DNA from: an uncultured Lachnospiraceae bacterium
GTDB taxonomy: Bacteria; Bacillota; Clostridia; Lachnospirales; Lachnospiraceae
Assembly (NCBI GenBank): GCA_944380315.1
Contig: CALWHG010000077.1
Location: 1-64,000, forward strand
Direction of reading: 5' to 3'
DNA: 64,000 nucleotides
Shown: positions 25,524 through 33,030 of the stretch, one piece after another
Layout: every line of letters starts with the position of its first letter
Position numbering within the stretch: the first letter of the stretch is position 1
Position numbers and translations under genes: made by a program
The notes under the pieces: model-generated
The model's database searches: none
What the model saw: only the letters and a program-made list of their open reading frames with translations
Told to the model about the DNA's origin: nothing

Positions 25524-25561
25524 AGCCAGTTATACCAAAATGTCCCATTTTGGAACTGGCT
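25524..25561. other. Candidate oriT of element 1
   Basis: Interrupted palindrome AGCCAGT ... CCAAAATG-TCC-CATTTTGG ... ACTGGCT, 70 bases upstream of the MobV start, the usual position of MobV origins. No consensus nick site could be checked. Confidence 0.45.
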
Positions 25562-25577
25562 CTCATACGCCGAGGGC

Positions 25578-25603
25578 TAAAAAATGCGGAGCCGAAGCTC
25601 CGC
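25578..25603 (-). terminator. Terminator of integrase 1
   Basis: On the minus strand GCGGAGC-TTCG-GCTCCGC-type hairpin followed by six T, 14 bases after the integrase stop. Confidence 0.8.
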
Positions 25604-25616
25604 CATAATGATTGAT

Positions 25617-26924
25617 TTAATTTTGCTGTGTTCTTTGGTTTCGATATTGTTCAGCAAGATTGCTCTTAGGGTGTATATATGCTTCTTCCGTAGTTTTGGG
25701 AGAGCGGTGCCTTGCCACTTGCTGAGCAGTGAAAATATCCTTTGTTGTCTCGTAAGCTTCATTTACAACTGTATGTCTTGCCATATAAGGATATATTGAC
25801 CTCTTGCCTGTTATTTCAGCTCTTTCAGCTGCTCTCTTTACAGTTTGATAAAGAGAACGATAAGACATAGGCATGTGTAAATTGGGGTTTGTTGGATTGC
25901 GCTTATAATCCTTATGATTTCTCGTTGTTGTTTTAAATAAAAAGTCTTCTGGATTTATCGTTTTTATATAATGCTTTCTGATAATCTCCATTGCTTCATC
26001 TGACAAGAAGACTTTATCTCTGTATTTATTCTTTGTTATTTTGAGATTGCTTTTTTGGCCTCTTGGTATTGCACGTTCGATAAATAATGATTTTTCATTA
26101 AAATCAGCATCTTTTTTCTTTAGGCCTCTAACTTCTTCAGGACGCAAGCCACAATCGAGCATTATGAAGAAAGCGTCAGAGGTTTCCTCTCCAAGTATAC
26201 GCTTTCCGTTTTTGTATGTCTCAAAAAGAGCAGCCTTTAAACGTTCTATTTCAAATTCGCCAAAATATGTCTCTTCAGGTTTTTGAGGCTTAATATGTAG
26301 ACTTTCCGTATCATCATCAGGAAGAACTTTTTTAACGTCTTTAAATATATCTTTTTCTAATCCCATTTCATAAGCAAAGCCTTTTATCAAAAAATAAACC
26401 TTATTGCAAGTATTCTTTCCGTATCTGTACTCTTTATTGGCTTTGGTATAAGTATATTTATAAGCAAGGTCAAATAGAAAATCCTGAACATCTGAAGATG
26501 TAATATCTTTAAGCTTCTTCTTTCCTATCGGATATCTTTCGATTAGTTTTATATTATCCTTTGCCACCCTTACAGTTTCAGAAGATGGACGAGTTAAAAC
26601 TTCGCTTCTGTTATTTCCCTTTTTTGCAATATTCCAATAAAAAATAACATATTGCTCAAGCGCAAAAGCGAATGTGCTGTTAATATTGAATTTTTTGACG
26701 AAGTCAGGAAGCTTCATAGTTTTCTTAAATTCGTCAGGGTGTTCTAATCTATATTTCCATTCTCTGACTTCCTCATAAGATTTATCAGGTTCAGTTAGGG
26801 GATTGTATTTGCAGGAAAGAGATTTACGAACTCCGTCAACCATAAATCTATATTGATAATGAATTTTTCCTGCTTTATCTGTATAATAGGCATAGCCTTT
26901 CGGCAGTTTGATTTTTGACTCCAT
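25617..26924 (-). CDS. int: Tyrosine integrase of element 1
   Basis: About 435 residues from ATG 26924, preferred over the upstream ATG 26942 because GGAGG lies 8 bases before it. The N-terminus has an arm-binding AP2-like fold (HYQYRFMVDGVRKSL), then the core-binding domain, then the catalytic domain with RPEEVRGL, ARHTVVNE and a final HRSPKTTEEAYIHP containing the Tyr nucleophile. It recombines the tRNA-Glu att sites to integrate and excise element 1. It sits close to the right end (att at 27062). Confidence 0.92.
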   Translation of the reverse strand: MESKIKLPKGYAYYTDKAGKIHYQYRFMVDGVRKSLSCKYNPLTEPDKSYEEVREWKYRLEHPDEFKKTMKLPDFVKKFNINSTFAFALEQYVIFYWNIAKKGNNRSEVLTRPSSETVRVAKDNIKLIERYPIGKKKLKDITSSDVQDFLFDLAYKYTYTKANKEYRYGKNTCNKVYFLIKGFAYEMGLEKDIFKDVKKVLPDDDTESLHIKPQKPEETYFGEFEIERLKAALFETYKNGKRILGEETSDAFFIMLDCGLRPEEVRGLKKKDADFNEKSLFIERAIPRGQKSNLKITKNKYRDKVFLSDEAMEIIRKHYIKTINPEDFLFKTTTRNHKDYKRNPTNPNLHMPMSYRSLYQTVKRAAERAEITGKRSIYPYMARHTVVNEAYETTKDIFTAQQVARHRSPKTTEEAYIHPKSNLAEQYRNQRTQQN

Positions 26925-26952
26925 ATAAGGCCTCCGATACAAATAATTTATT

Positions 26953-26981
26953 TATGCCAATTTTATGCCAAATTTGGCATA
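26953..26981 (+). repeat. Right arm-type repeats of element 1
   Basis: TATGCC at 26953 and 26964 (11-base step) and an inverted GGCATA at 26976; the same unit as in the left-end cluster at 19275-19305. Confidence 0.6.
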
Positions 26982-27061
26982 AAATCAAGCACAACATATA
27001 GTGTGAAGTCTCGGAAAATGGCTTAAAATAAGGATATTTAGGGCTTAAAACGTCAATGTAT

Positions 27062-27109
27062 CCACCCTTTCACGGTGGTAACACGGGTTCGATTCCCGTT
27101 GGCGTCATA
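27062..27109 (+). repeat. att junction between elements 1 and 2
   Basis: Exact 48-base copy of the tRNA-Glu 3' half. It is attR of element 1 and the left att of element 2. Confidence 0.9.
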
Positions 27110-27120
27110 GTGTGAGAAGT

Positions 27121-27157
27121 GGCTCAGAGCTAAGTATATAAGGCTCTGAGCCATTTT
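27121..27157 (+). terminator. tRNA-type terminator, copy 2 of 4
   Basis: GGCTCAGAGC / GCTCTGAGCC around TAAGTATATAAG, then TTTTT. The loop matches copy 1 and the stem differs but remains complementary. Confidence 0.8.
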
Positions 27158-27184
27158 TCGTATACTAAAGTGTAGGGGCAATTC

Positions 27185-27203
27185 TGCATATTATTGCATA
27201 TTA
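27185..27203 (+). repeat. Left arm-type repeats of element 2
   Basis: TGCATATTA at 27185 and 27195 (10-base step); the second copy overlaps the integrase stop codon. Matching pair at 36498-36517. Confidence 0.55.
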
Positions 27204-28442
27204 AAGTGCCCGTGATAAAATCTCGATGGAAGATGATGCGTCACGCTTTGCGCAGATGTACCCTTCTGTGGTCTTAAGATCAGCGTGTCCTAAGTATTCC
27301 TGTATGGTTTCCTTATCAACTCCTGCAAGATACAGAAGCGTTGCATAGGTGCGTCTCAGGCAATGGCTGTACTTGATCTTATGGTTGGTATGGATAGCAT
27401 ACTTTTTTAAAACATTGTTTATGTCGCATGTTGTAACATAACTGCCGTCATCCTGACGGAGCACCAGATCAGACCATACGATAGGGCGGGCCTTTATCAT
27501 CCTGATGTAGTCTTTTACCTTGGGATGAAGAGGGATGAACCTGTTTGTGTAGCCTTTCGTGTGCTCTTCTATCTTATGGGTCTGCGACGACTGGTCAAGC
27601 ACCAGCTCACGGTGGATATGTATCTTGTCAGATAATATATCGTTCCAGCTCAGGGCTCCAAGTTCTCCAACCCTCATGCCTGTAACAGCCTGAATGAGGA
27701 TAGCTATGCAGGCGATGTTCTGAGTGGCCCTATACTCTTTTATCATCCATTTTCTAAGGTCCTCCAGTTCTTCATCATTAAAGTATCTATCATCATCAGA
27801 TTTTTTATTCTGCTGAGCAAATTTTACTTTTATGGATACGCGCTTAAAGGTATTGGTTGTTATAATCTCCTTATCTACTGCAGCCTCAAAGATACCATTG
27901 ATAATAGCCTTAACATTTCCCCATGCGCTGCGGGTCAAATTCTTCTTTTTAATCAAATCGTTGCAAAACAGCTCTAATTCAGGTTTTTTTATCCTATCAA
28001 TAGGCTTTTTAAGTATTGCTTCACCTTTCAAGTGCTGCTCGTACAACTGTTTTGCTCTTAATGTAGAATTTGGAGAATTGACTACCGAGGGATGATTAGC
28101 TATATAGGTTTCCCAACATTCTTCCATCGTTATTGAGTTTTCAAGGGACAAACCGTAAAATCCAAGCAATTTTTTCTTCAGCTCATACTGGGTGCTGGCA
28201 GTCATAAGTTTTCTTGTTTTTCCTGTGCCTACATAGGTACGCCACTGGTGCTGTCCTGTCTTGGATATTACAATTTCTGAAATCTTATTATGGTGTACAG
28301 CTTTTAAAGCATCGAATTTAGCCATATAGTACTGCTGCACAGCCGTTTCTGCGTCTATGATACCATTATCCATCATCTCTGCCAATACAGGATTTTCTTC
28401 TTTAATTTTTTCGAGGAGATTGCAGTCAATGCCTTTACTCAT
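27201..28442 (-). CDS. int: Tyrosine integrase of element 2
   Basis: A 413-residue phage-type integrase. An N-terminal arm-binding domain (QHQWRTYVGTGKTRKLMTAS) is followed by the core-binding domain and a catalytic domain with the first Arg in TGMRVGELGALSW, HCLRRTYATLL, and the Tyr in LGHADLKTTEGYICAKR. It is not closely similar to integrase 1 although both use the same tRNA. Its start overlaps the stop of the Rep gene by 4 bases, so integrase is made from the Rep transcript. Confidence 0.92.
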   Translation of the reverse strand: MSKGIDCNLLEKIKEENPVLAEMMDNGIIDAETAVQQYYMAKFDALKAVHHNKISEIVISKTGQHQWRTYVGTGKTRKLMTASTQYELKKKLLGFYGLSLENSITMEECWETYIANHPSVVNSPNSTLRAKQLYEQHLKGEAILKKPIDRIKKPELELFCNDLIKKKNLTRSAWGNVKAIINGIFEAAVDKEIITTNTFKRVSIKVKFAQQNKKSDDDRYFNDEELEDLRKWMIKEYRATQNIACIAILIQAVTGMRVGELGALSWNDILSDKIHIHRELVLDQSSQTHKIEEHTKGYTNRFIPLHPKVKDYIRMIKARPIVWSDLVLRQDDGSYVTTCDINNVLKKYAIHTNHKIKYSHCLRRTYATLLYLAGVDKETIQEYLGHADLKTTEGYICAKRDASSSIEILSRAL

Positions 28443-29290
28443 GCTGCACCTCCTCTCATCATTTCGGGCGATGAGATGCGACCATTAGCTATTACATAAC
28501 GTATATGCTCTTTATATCCATTTCCTTTGTCTATTGAGAAATAACTATTATCCTCTATACTACTTTTGTTTTTGAACAGAAAATCAGCAATTTCTTCATC
28601 TGTCATTCCCCAGCTTTCTCTATCTGCGCTTATAAGGTTACGCCCACGAAAAACGATACTATGTACACCTTTAGGCAATGAAGCCACCTTTTTTCGCCCT
28701 GAAAGGTAGCGGGCTACACCCTTGAGTTTTTCTATATACTCTGCTGACGCCCAGCCTTTGCGGCTCCACCCCAATAAACAATAGGTCTGCCTGCCGCAAT
28801 CGTCTAACTTGTCTTTTTTGATACGTAAAGCTCTGCGCGGGAGATTTTCGAATAGCACATGAACATGATATCCTTCGCTATCTGGATTTTTGTGACGAAC
28901 AGCAAATATTTTAATGCCAGGATATTTTTTACGTAATTTGTCGAAAAATTCTCGTAACTCTTCATTTTGTATGTCTGGATTACAACGCTTGTACTTTGCA
29001 CGCCATGTAATAATTGCCATCACATCAAAGTTATTGGCAAGTATTATATCTTTTATCCTGCGGCGAGCTTTTTTAATACGTTCGTGTTCTCGCTGCTCCA
29101 GACTCATGGGTGCTGCGGCTTTTGGAGCAACGGAGGGCATAGATGCTACCTTTTCATAAAAAAGATGAGAGGTAACAGTTATACCTGTCATATTGTCACC
29201 GTAGTTTGTAAAATAGACTTCCTTTTTATCTTGACCTAATGGGGACGACTTAGGAACGGTATCAGTTTTTGTAGAGGGTAGTTTTAACAT
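28439..29290 (-). CDS. HUH-type rolling-circle replication protein
   Basis: A 283-residue Rep-like protein. The metal motif is GYHVHVLFENLP (about 138-149) and the probable catalytic tyrosine motif lies in EYIEKLKGVARYLSGRKK (about 183-200). Such proteins nick a double-strand origin and start rolling-circle replication of plasmids and mobile elements after excision. Cotranscribed with the integrase through an ATGA overlap. The two elements in this array therefore use different replication starters (primase in element 1, HUH Rep here). Confidence 0.7.
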   Translation of the reverse strand: MLKLPSTKTDTVPKSSPLGQDKKEVYFTNYGDNMTGITVTSHLFYEKVASMPSVAPKAAAPMSLEQREHERIKKARRRIKDIILANNFDVMAIITWRAKYKRCNPDIQNEELREFFDKLRKKYPGIKIFAVRHKNPDSEGYHVHVLFENLPRRALRIKKDKLDDCGRQTYCLLGWSRKGWASAEYIEKLKGVARYLSGRKKVASLPKGVHSIVFRGRNLISADRESWGMTDEEIADFLFKNKSSIEDNSYFSIDKGNGYKEHIRYVIANGRISSPEMMRGGAA

Positions 29291-29556
29291 TTACAGCATC
29301 TCCTTTTCATTTGATGCCGTAAATATGAAAATCTTGGGGCAATTATTGGTTTTGGCTTATAGGGCAGTTTTTTGAAATTTTTAACAAAGTTTAGTTATGT
29401 TGCATAAAAACAAAAGGATTGTATGGATAAAATTCATTGAATAAGTGTATCAGAATTATCAAATTCAAGGAAAATCGTTATCCGTGAAAATATTTTACGA
29501 ATTATTAAATCTTTATAAACTAAAACTGATCAGCCACAGCCGAGCAGTTGATGCGA

Positions 29557-30975
29557 TTAGTGCTTGTAATAGAAATCCTTTTTAAGCCGAAGCACGCCCC
29601 TGTCATGTATCAGAATGATATGGTTGCCGAGATGGGAGAACTCGTGTGGGTCTATAATGTAGTCCTTGGACTTGCTATGTGTGCGGGTGGTTGATCTGGC
29701 ACTGATGGATACACTCGTGGACTGAACCTCGTGTCTGCCAGCCAACCGTGCAAGGTATTCCTGCGTGTCGCTGTCATTCGCCGAGAGGACAGCTACATAC
29801 TTGAAATTCGCCATCATAGACATACGCTCCAGCCGTCCATACATCATGTCAAGGTCGGCAATGCTCTGCGTGAGTACCATGATGCGTACCTTACGCTTTC
29901 GCAGCTTCCTTAAAGCCTCGGTTATCTCTAAGTGTCCCAGTGATACAAATTCGTCCAGGGCGAGCAGAATTGTCATGCTGTCATTTGTGACGGTGCGGGA
30001 AGACAGGTATTCGAGCATCTGTGCAGTAATGATGTGCATTAGCGGGGCGTACAGCCTAAGCTTTGCGTCTTCTACTACGATGAATACATTATTACTTTCA
30101 AGTGATGCAGGTGTTATGGAGAATTCTTTCCCTTTTGGTCGTCGTATTGATTGCCCGACAGTCTCATTGGTTGCAAAAAGCGTGACAGCTGCATCACACG
30201 CTTGCTTACAGCCTGCTATGTTCTTCTCATTGGATCCCGCAAAGCCGTTAATGTACATTATTGCAGGCTGATAATGGGTTTCGTCTATTTGCGTGAACAA
30301 ATCCTGCCATGAGGATGATACAATCTTTTTGCATATAGGTATGAAGTCCATACCTTGATTATAAAATGCCGTCAGAGCCGCAATCAGTATCTTACGCCCT
30401 TCAGATGAAAAATATGATGAAGCATCATCTGTAGATACTGACGGCGGCATAAGCAGGAACGCAAGTTGAGCCAAAGCTTCATTTTTTCCCGCTTCGGTTC
30501 TTAAAGCATCTATCATTCCAAAGATGTTATAGGGAACCGTATCAGGATTAGCAGGAGAGTATATAAGTTTGTCATGAGAAGGAACATTTTTACAGAGATC
30601 CCCTGAAATATCAATACAGAAAAAGTGTCCTGTCCATGACAGCAAGGAAGGTATGAGCAATGCTGAGGACTTACCTGTACCTGAACCGCCCACGACAGCT
30701 ACATGTCCTTCTGCTTCGGTCGGGCTGTAGATCACCTTACGTCCAAGCTTACCAAACCGTATGCCTCTTGCGTTTTTAGATGTGGCTTTCCTAAGTGAGC
30801 CTATATCCTGCTTTTCTTTTTGCTTTAATAAATGGGTTATGATATCTGTAATGGTGAAAGACAGGATAACAGCGATAGCGATCAAAATCAATGCCTTATC
30901 AGTAGGAGCAAGATCGATCCACACATTATTGCAGAAATCAAGTGTTTGAATAAACCAATTTATCATTAGTTCCAC
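29557..30975 (-). CDS. VirD4/TraG-type coupling protein
   Basis: A 472-residue type IV coupling ATPase that hands relaxase-bound DNA to a secretion channel. It has N-terminal membrane segments (ALILIAIAVILSFTITDIIT), Walker A GGSGTGKSS (about 93-101), Walker B ILLALDEF (about 335-342) and the VLTQSIADLD motif. Its ATG overlaps the relaxase stop by 10 bases, so both are one unit. Shorter than full conjugative TraG proteins, as is usual in mobilizable elements. 29291-29556 behind it holds no gene. Confidence 0.88.
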   Translation of the reverse strand: MELMINWFIQTLDFCNNVWIDLAPTDKALILIAIAVILSFTITDIITHLLKQKEKQDIGSLRKATSKNARGIRFGKLGRKVIYSPTEAEGHVAVVGGSGTGKSSALLIPSLLSWTGHFFCIDISGDLCKNVPSHDKLIYSPANPDTVPYNIFGMIDALRTEAGKNEALAQLAFLLMPPSVSTDDASSYFSSEGRKILIAALTAFYNQGMDFIPICKKIVSSSWQDLFTQIDETHYQPAIMYINGFAGSNEKNIAGCKQACDAAVTLFATNETVGQSIRRPKGKEFSITPASLESNNVFIVVEDAKLRLYAPLMHIITAQMLEYLSSRTVTNDSMTILLALDEFVSLGHLEITEALRKLRKRKVRIMVLTQSIADLDMMYGRLERMSMMANFKYVAVLSANDSDTQEYLARLAGRHEVQSTSVSISARSTTRTHSKSKDYIIDPHEFSHLGNHIILIHDRGVLRLKKDFYYKH

Positions 30976-31604
30976 CTCCCGACAGTTTTATCATCATTGC
31001 AGATATCTACAGACCAATCCCTTGTACGCTCTTTTTTGAGCGCTTTTACTGTCCTACTGCCACCTTGCTGCCTTGTGATACCTGAGTTGATGTTCGCATC
31101 TATGCCATTATCTTTTAAGTATTTTTGTAATTCAGGATGGAAGTTTCTCAGTTCCTTTCTGGTCAATACATCATTGGCACATATCTTTTCCCCGCCATGC
31201 TTCCTGTCAGGCACTACTGGGATGAAACAGCAGTGCAGGTGCGGTTGTCCTTCCTCGTCGTTATGGACTACAGCCTGTATGATATTCTCCTCACCATATT
31301 TCTGAGAAAGGAATTGATAGCACGCCGCAAAGAAATTCCTATAATCATACAGCGGTAGGTCTTTTGGTGCTGTTATTATCCAGCCAGCCATTGATTTAAC
31401 ATCTTTGCGATTGTAACAATAAAGCTGAGCTTTCCGATCTTTATAATAATCATAACAGCTTGTTCCTCTTTCAGGAGCAAGGCTGTAGTTTTCACCTGTG
31501 CGGTCGTGGTCGATATCTTTATTGGAAGGAATAGCTATAGCTCGATTATTATGATTAAGCTGAGCCGCTACTTCATAGTCTGCAAATTTCTGTACGCTTG
31601 CCAT
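30966..31604 (-). CDS. Small MobV-type relaxase
   Basis: 212 residues from ATG 31604, chosen for GGAGA 7 bases upstream; the frame is open to 31661. The metal motif is HNDEEGQPHLHCCFIPV (about 117-133), with NYSLAPERG near the start. Clearly related to the relaxase of element 1, but it lacks the coiled-coil C-terminus, so the coupling protein encoded next may take over that role. Four hairpins lie just upstream at 31635-31721. Confidence 0.82.
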   Translation of the reverse strand: MASVQKFADYEVAAQLNHNNRAIAIPSNKDIDHDRTGENYSLAPERGTSCYDYYKDRKAQLYCYNRKDVKSMAGWIITAPKDLPLYDYRNFFAACYQFLSQKYGEENIIQAVVHNDEEGQPHLHCCFIPVVPDRKHGGEKICANDVLTRKELRNFHPELQKYLKDNGIDANINSGITRQQGGSRTVKALKKERTRDWSVDICNDDKTVGRWN

Positions 31605-31634
31605 AAACAATCTCCTTTTTCGATTATTTTGAAT

Positions 31635-31721
31635 TGCCATATACAAGGTATGGCAGATCAAAAATGATCTGCCACCGCCTGACCTCTACGCTCAGGCTTA
31701 CCTTGCCGAGGGGTTCCCCTC
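31635..31721. other. Hairpin cluster, candidate oriT of element 2
   Basis: Four inverted repeats in a row: TGCCATA/TATGGCA, GGCAGATC/GATCTGCC, GCCTGA/TCAGGC and GAGGGG-TT-CCCCTC. They start 31 bases upstream of the relaxase start and are GC-rich within an AT-rich element, as for many origins of transfer. Confidence 0.5.
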
Positions 31722-31796
31722 TGGACTCCCCCAGCCGCCCCGCATGACTTCACTTATTTTTTGACACAATTTACAGGGGGCGGCAAAGGGCGGGCG

Positions 31797-32126
31797 TTAA
31801 AGCCCGCAAAACTCTGCCATGCGATAGACATCGGCCGCCAAGCGGTAGGTATAGGTACTGCTGCCCACTACATCCCAGTCGCGCAGCACCAATATTGCTA
31901 TATCGCGATAAGTCTGTACATCCGCATAGTCCTGATGGCCAGTGATGTTAGCGAGAGCAGTAAGGCATCCGTACAAATGATAACTCAGCGGATCATCATG
32001 ATTGATAACCTGATCACCTGCAGGAATCATAAGGAGATATAAAAGCTTATGCTTGCCATCAGATTTGTTGTTGCATCCTGCTGCAGCCGTATCCGCAATG
32101 CCGATAAAATAGTTATTCTTACACAT
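31797..32126 (-). CDS. Hypothetical protein of element 2
   Basis: A 109-residue protein, soluble, without recognised motifs; AGGAGG lies about 7 bases before the ATG at 32126. Contains DVQTYRDIAILVLRDWDVVG. It is the first gene upstream of the hairpin cluster and relaxase on the same strand, which suggests a mobilization or regulatory accessory. Confidence 0.6.
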   Translation of the reverse strand: MCKNNYFIGIADTAAAGCNNKSDGKHKLLYLLMIPAGDQVINHDDPLSYHLYGCLTALANITGHQDYADVQTYRDIAILVLRDWDVVGSSTYTYRLAADVYRMAEFCGL

Positions 32127-32324
32127 AGCGGTGTCCTCCTTTCTTATGTATTCGCTTTAAATTATGCATGGGGGTACATAGCTATAAATTCAAAATGTAA
32201 AAGTCTAAAAAAGTGTACGTTATTGTCCATTATCCCCAGCCATAATATATGTGACTGAAAAAGTGGATATAGGCACTTTTAGGATGTCCAAAAATCATTT
32301 ATACATTTATGGAGGCTCATGATT

Positions 32325-32933
32325 ATGAAATATGGCTACGCACGGGTCAGTTCTAATGATCAGAACTTAGACAGACAAATAGAACAGCTTAAGGCAGCTG
32401 GGATCGATGAAAGGTATATATACCTTGATAAAGCCTCAGGCAAGGATTTTGACAGGAAAGCTTATAATACCCTTGTCGGCACGGAATATACAGCCCCAGT
32501 ATTAAGGTATGGAGATACTCTTGTAGTTTTATCCCTTGATAGGCTTGGTAGGAACTATCAGGCAATCAAACAGCAGTGGGAGCATATAACGAAAGATATT
32601 GGTGCGGATATAGAGGTGCTTGACATGCCTTTGCTCAACACAAGTGATCAGGGAAATTTAGATAGACAGTTTATCAGTGATCTGGTACTACAGATCTTGT
32701 CATATGTCTCAGAGCGTGAAAGATTGAACATCAAAGAACGACAAAAGCAGGGAATTGAAACAGCTAAAAAGAAGGGAACTAAATTTGGGCGTCCAAAGAT
32801 AAAGAAGCCTGAAAATTGGAATGACATATATTGCAGATGGCAGTCTGGTGAAATAACAGCAGTACAGGCGATGAGAGAAAGCGGCTTAAAGAAGGGAACA
32901 TTTTATAAGCTGGCAAAGGCTATAGAAGCTTGA
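32325..32933 (+). CDS. Serine recombinase (resolvase/invertase family)
   Basis: About 202 residues. Catalytic domain with the Ser nucleophile in MKYGYARVSSNDQNLDRQ and the arginine motif VVLSLDRLGRNY; a C-terminal helix-turn-helix of the Hin type (SGEITAVQAMRESGLKKGTF). ATG 32325 is preferred (GGAGG 9 bases upstream) over 32319. It resolves dimers or inverts DNA; no inverted-site pair was found nearby, so multimer resolution of the excised element is the simpler guess. Confidence 0.9.
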   Translation: MKYGYARVSSNDQNLDRQIEQLKAAGIDERYIYLDKASGKDFDRKAYNTLVGTEYTAPVLRYGDTLVVLSLDRLGRNYQAIKQQWEHITKDIGADIEVLDMPLLNTSDQGNLDRQFISDLVLQILSYVSERERLNIKERQKQGIETAKKKGTKFGRPKIKKPENWNDIYCRWQSGEITAVQAMRESGLKKGTFYKLAKAIEA

Positions 32934-33030
32934 TCCACAAACAAGTTGGTGATATTCCCCTATTTGAATTGTATCGTCATAGTAAAAATGGTAGAATATT
33001 TTTATTAAAGCTTTCAAAGGAAACAGGAAA

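Larger units (their letters stand above)
19187..27109. mobile_element. Integrative mobilizable element 1 in tRNA-Glu
   Basis: Bounded by the 48-base direct repeats at 19141-19188 and 27062-27109. It contains a primase-like replication gene, a toxin, an XRE regulator, two secreted proteins, a MobV relaxase, a candidate oriT and a tyrosine integrase. It lacks a mating-pair apparatus, so it would need a helper element for transfer. TATGCC repeats lie just inside both ends. AT-rich compared with the flanking chromosomal blocks. Confidence 0.85.
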
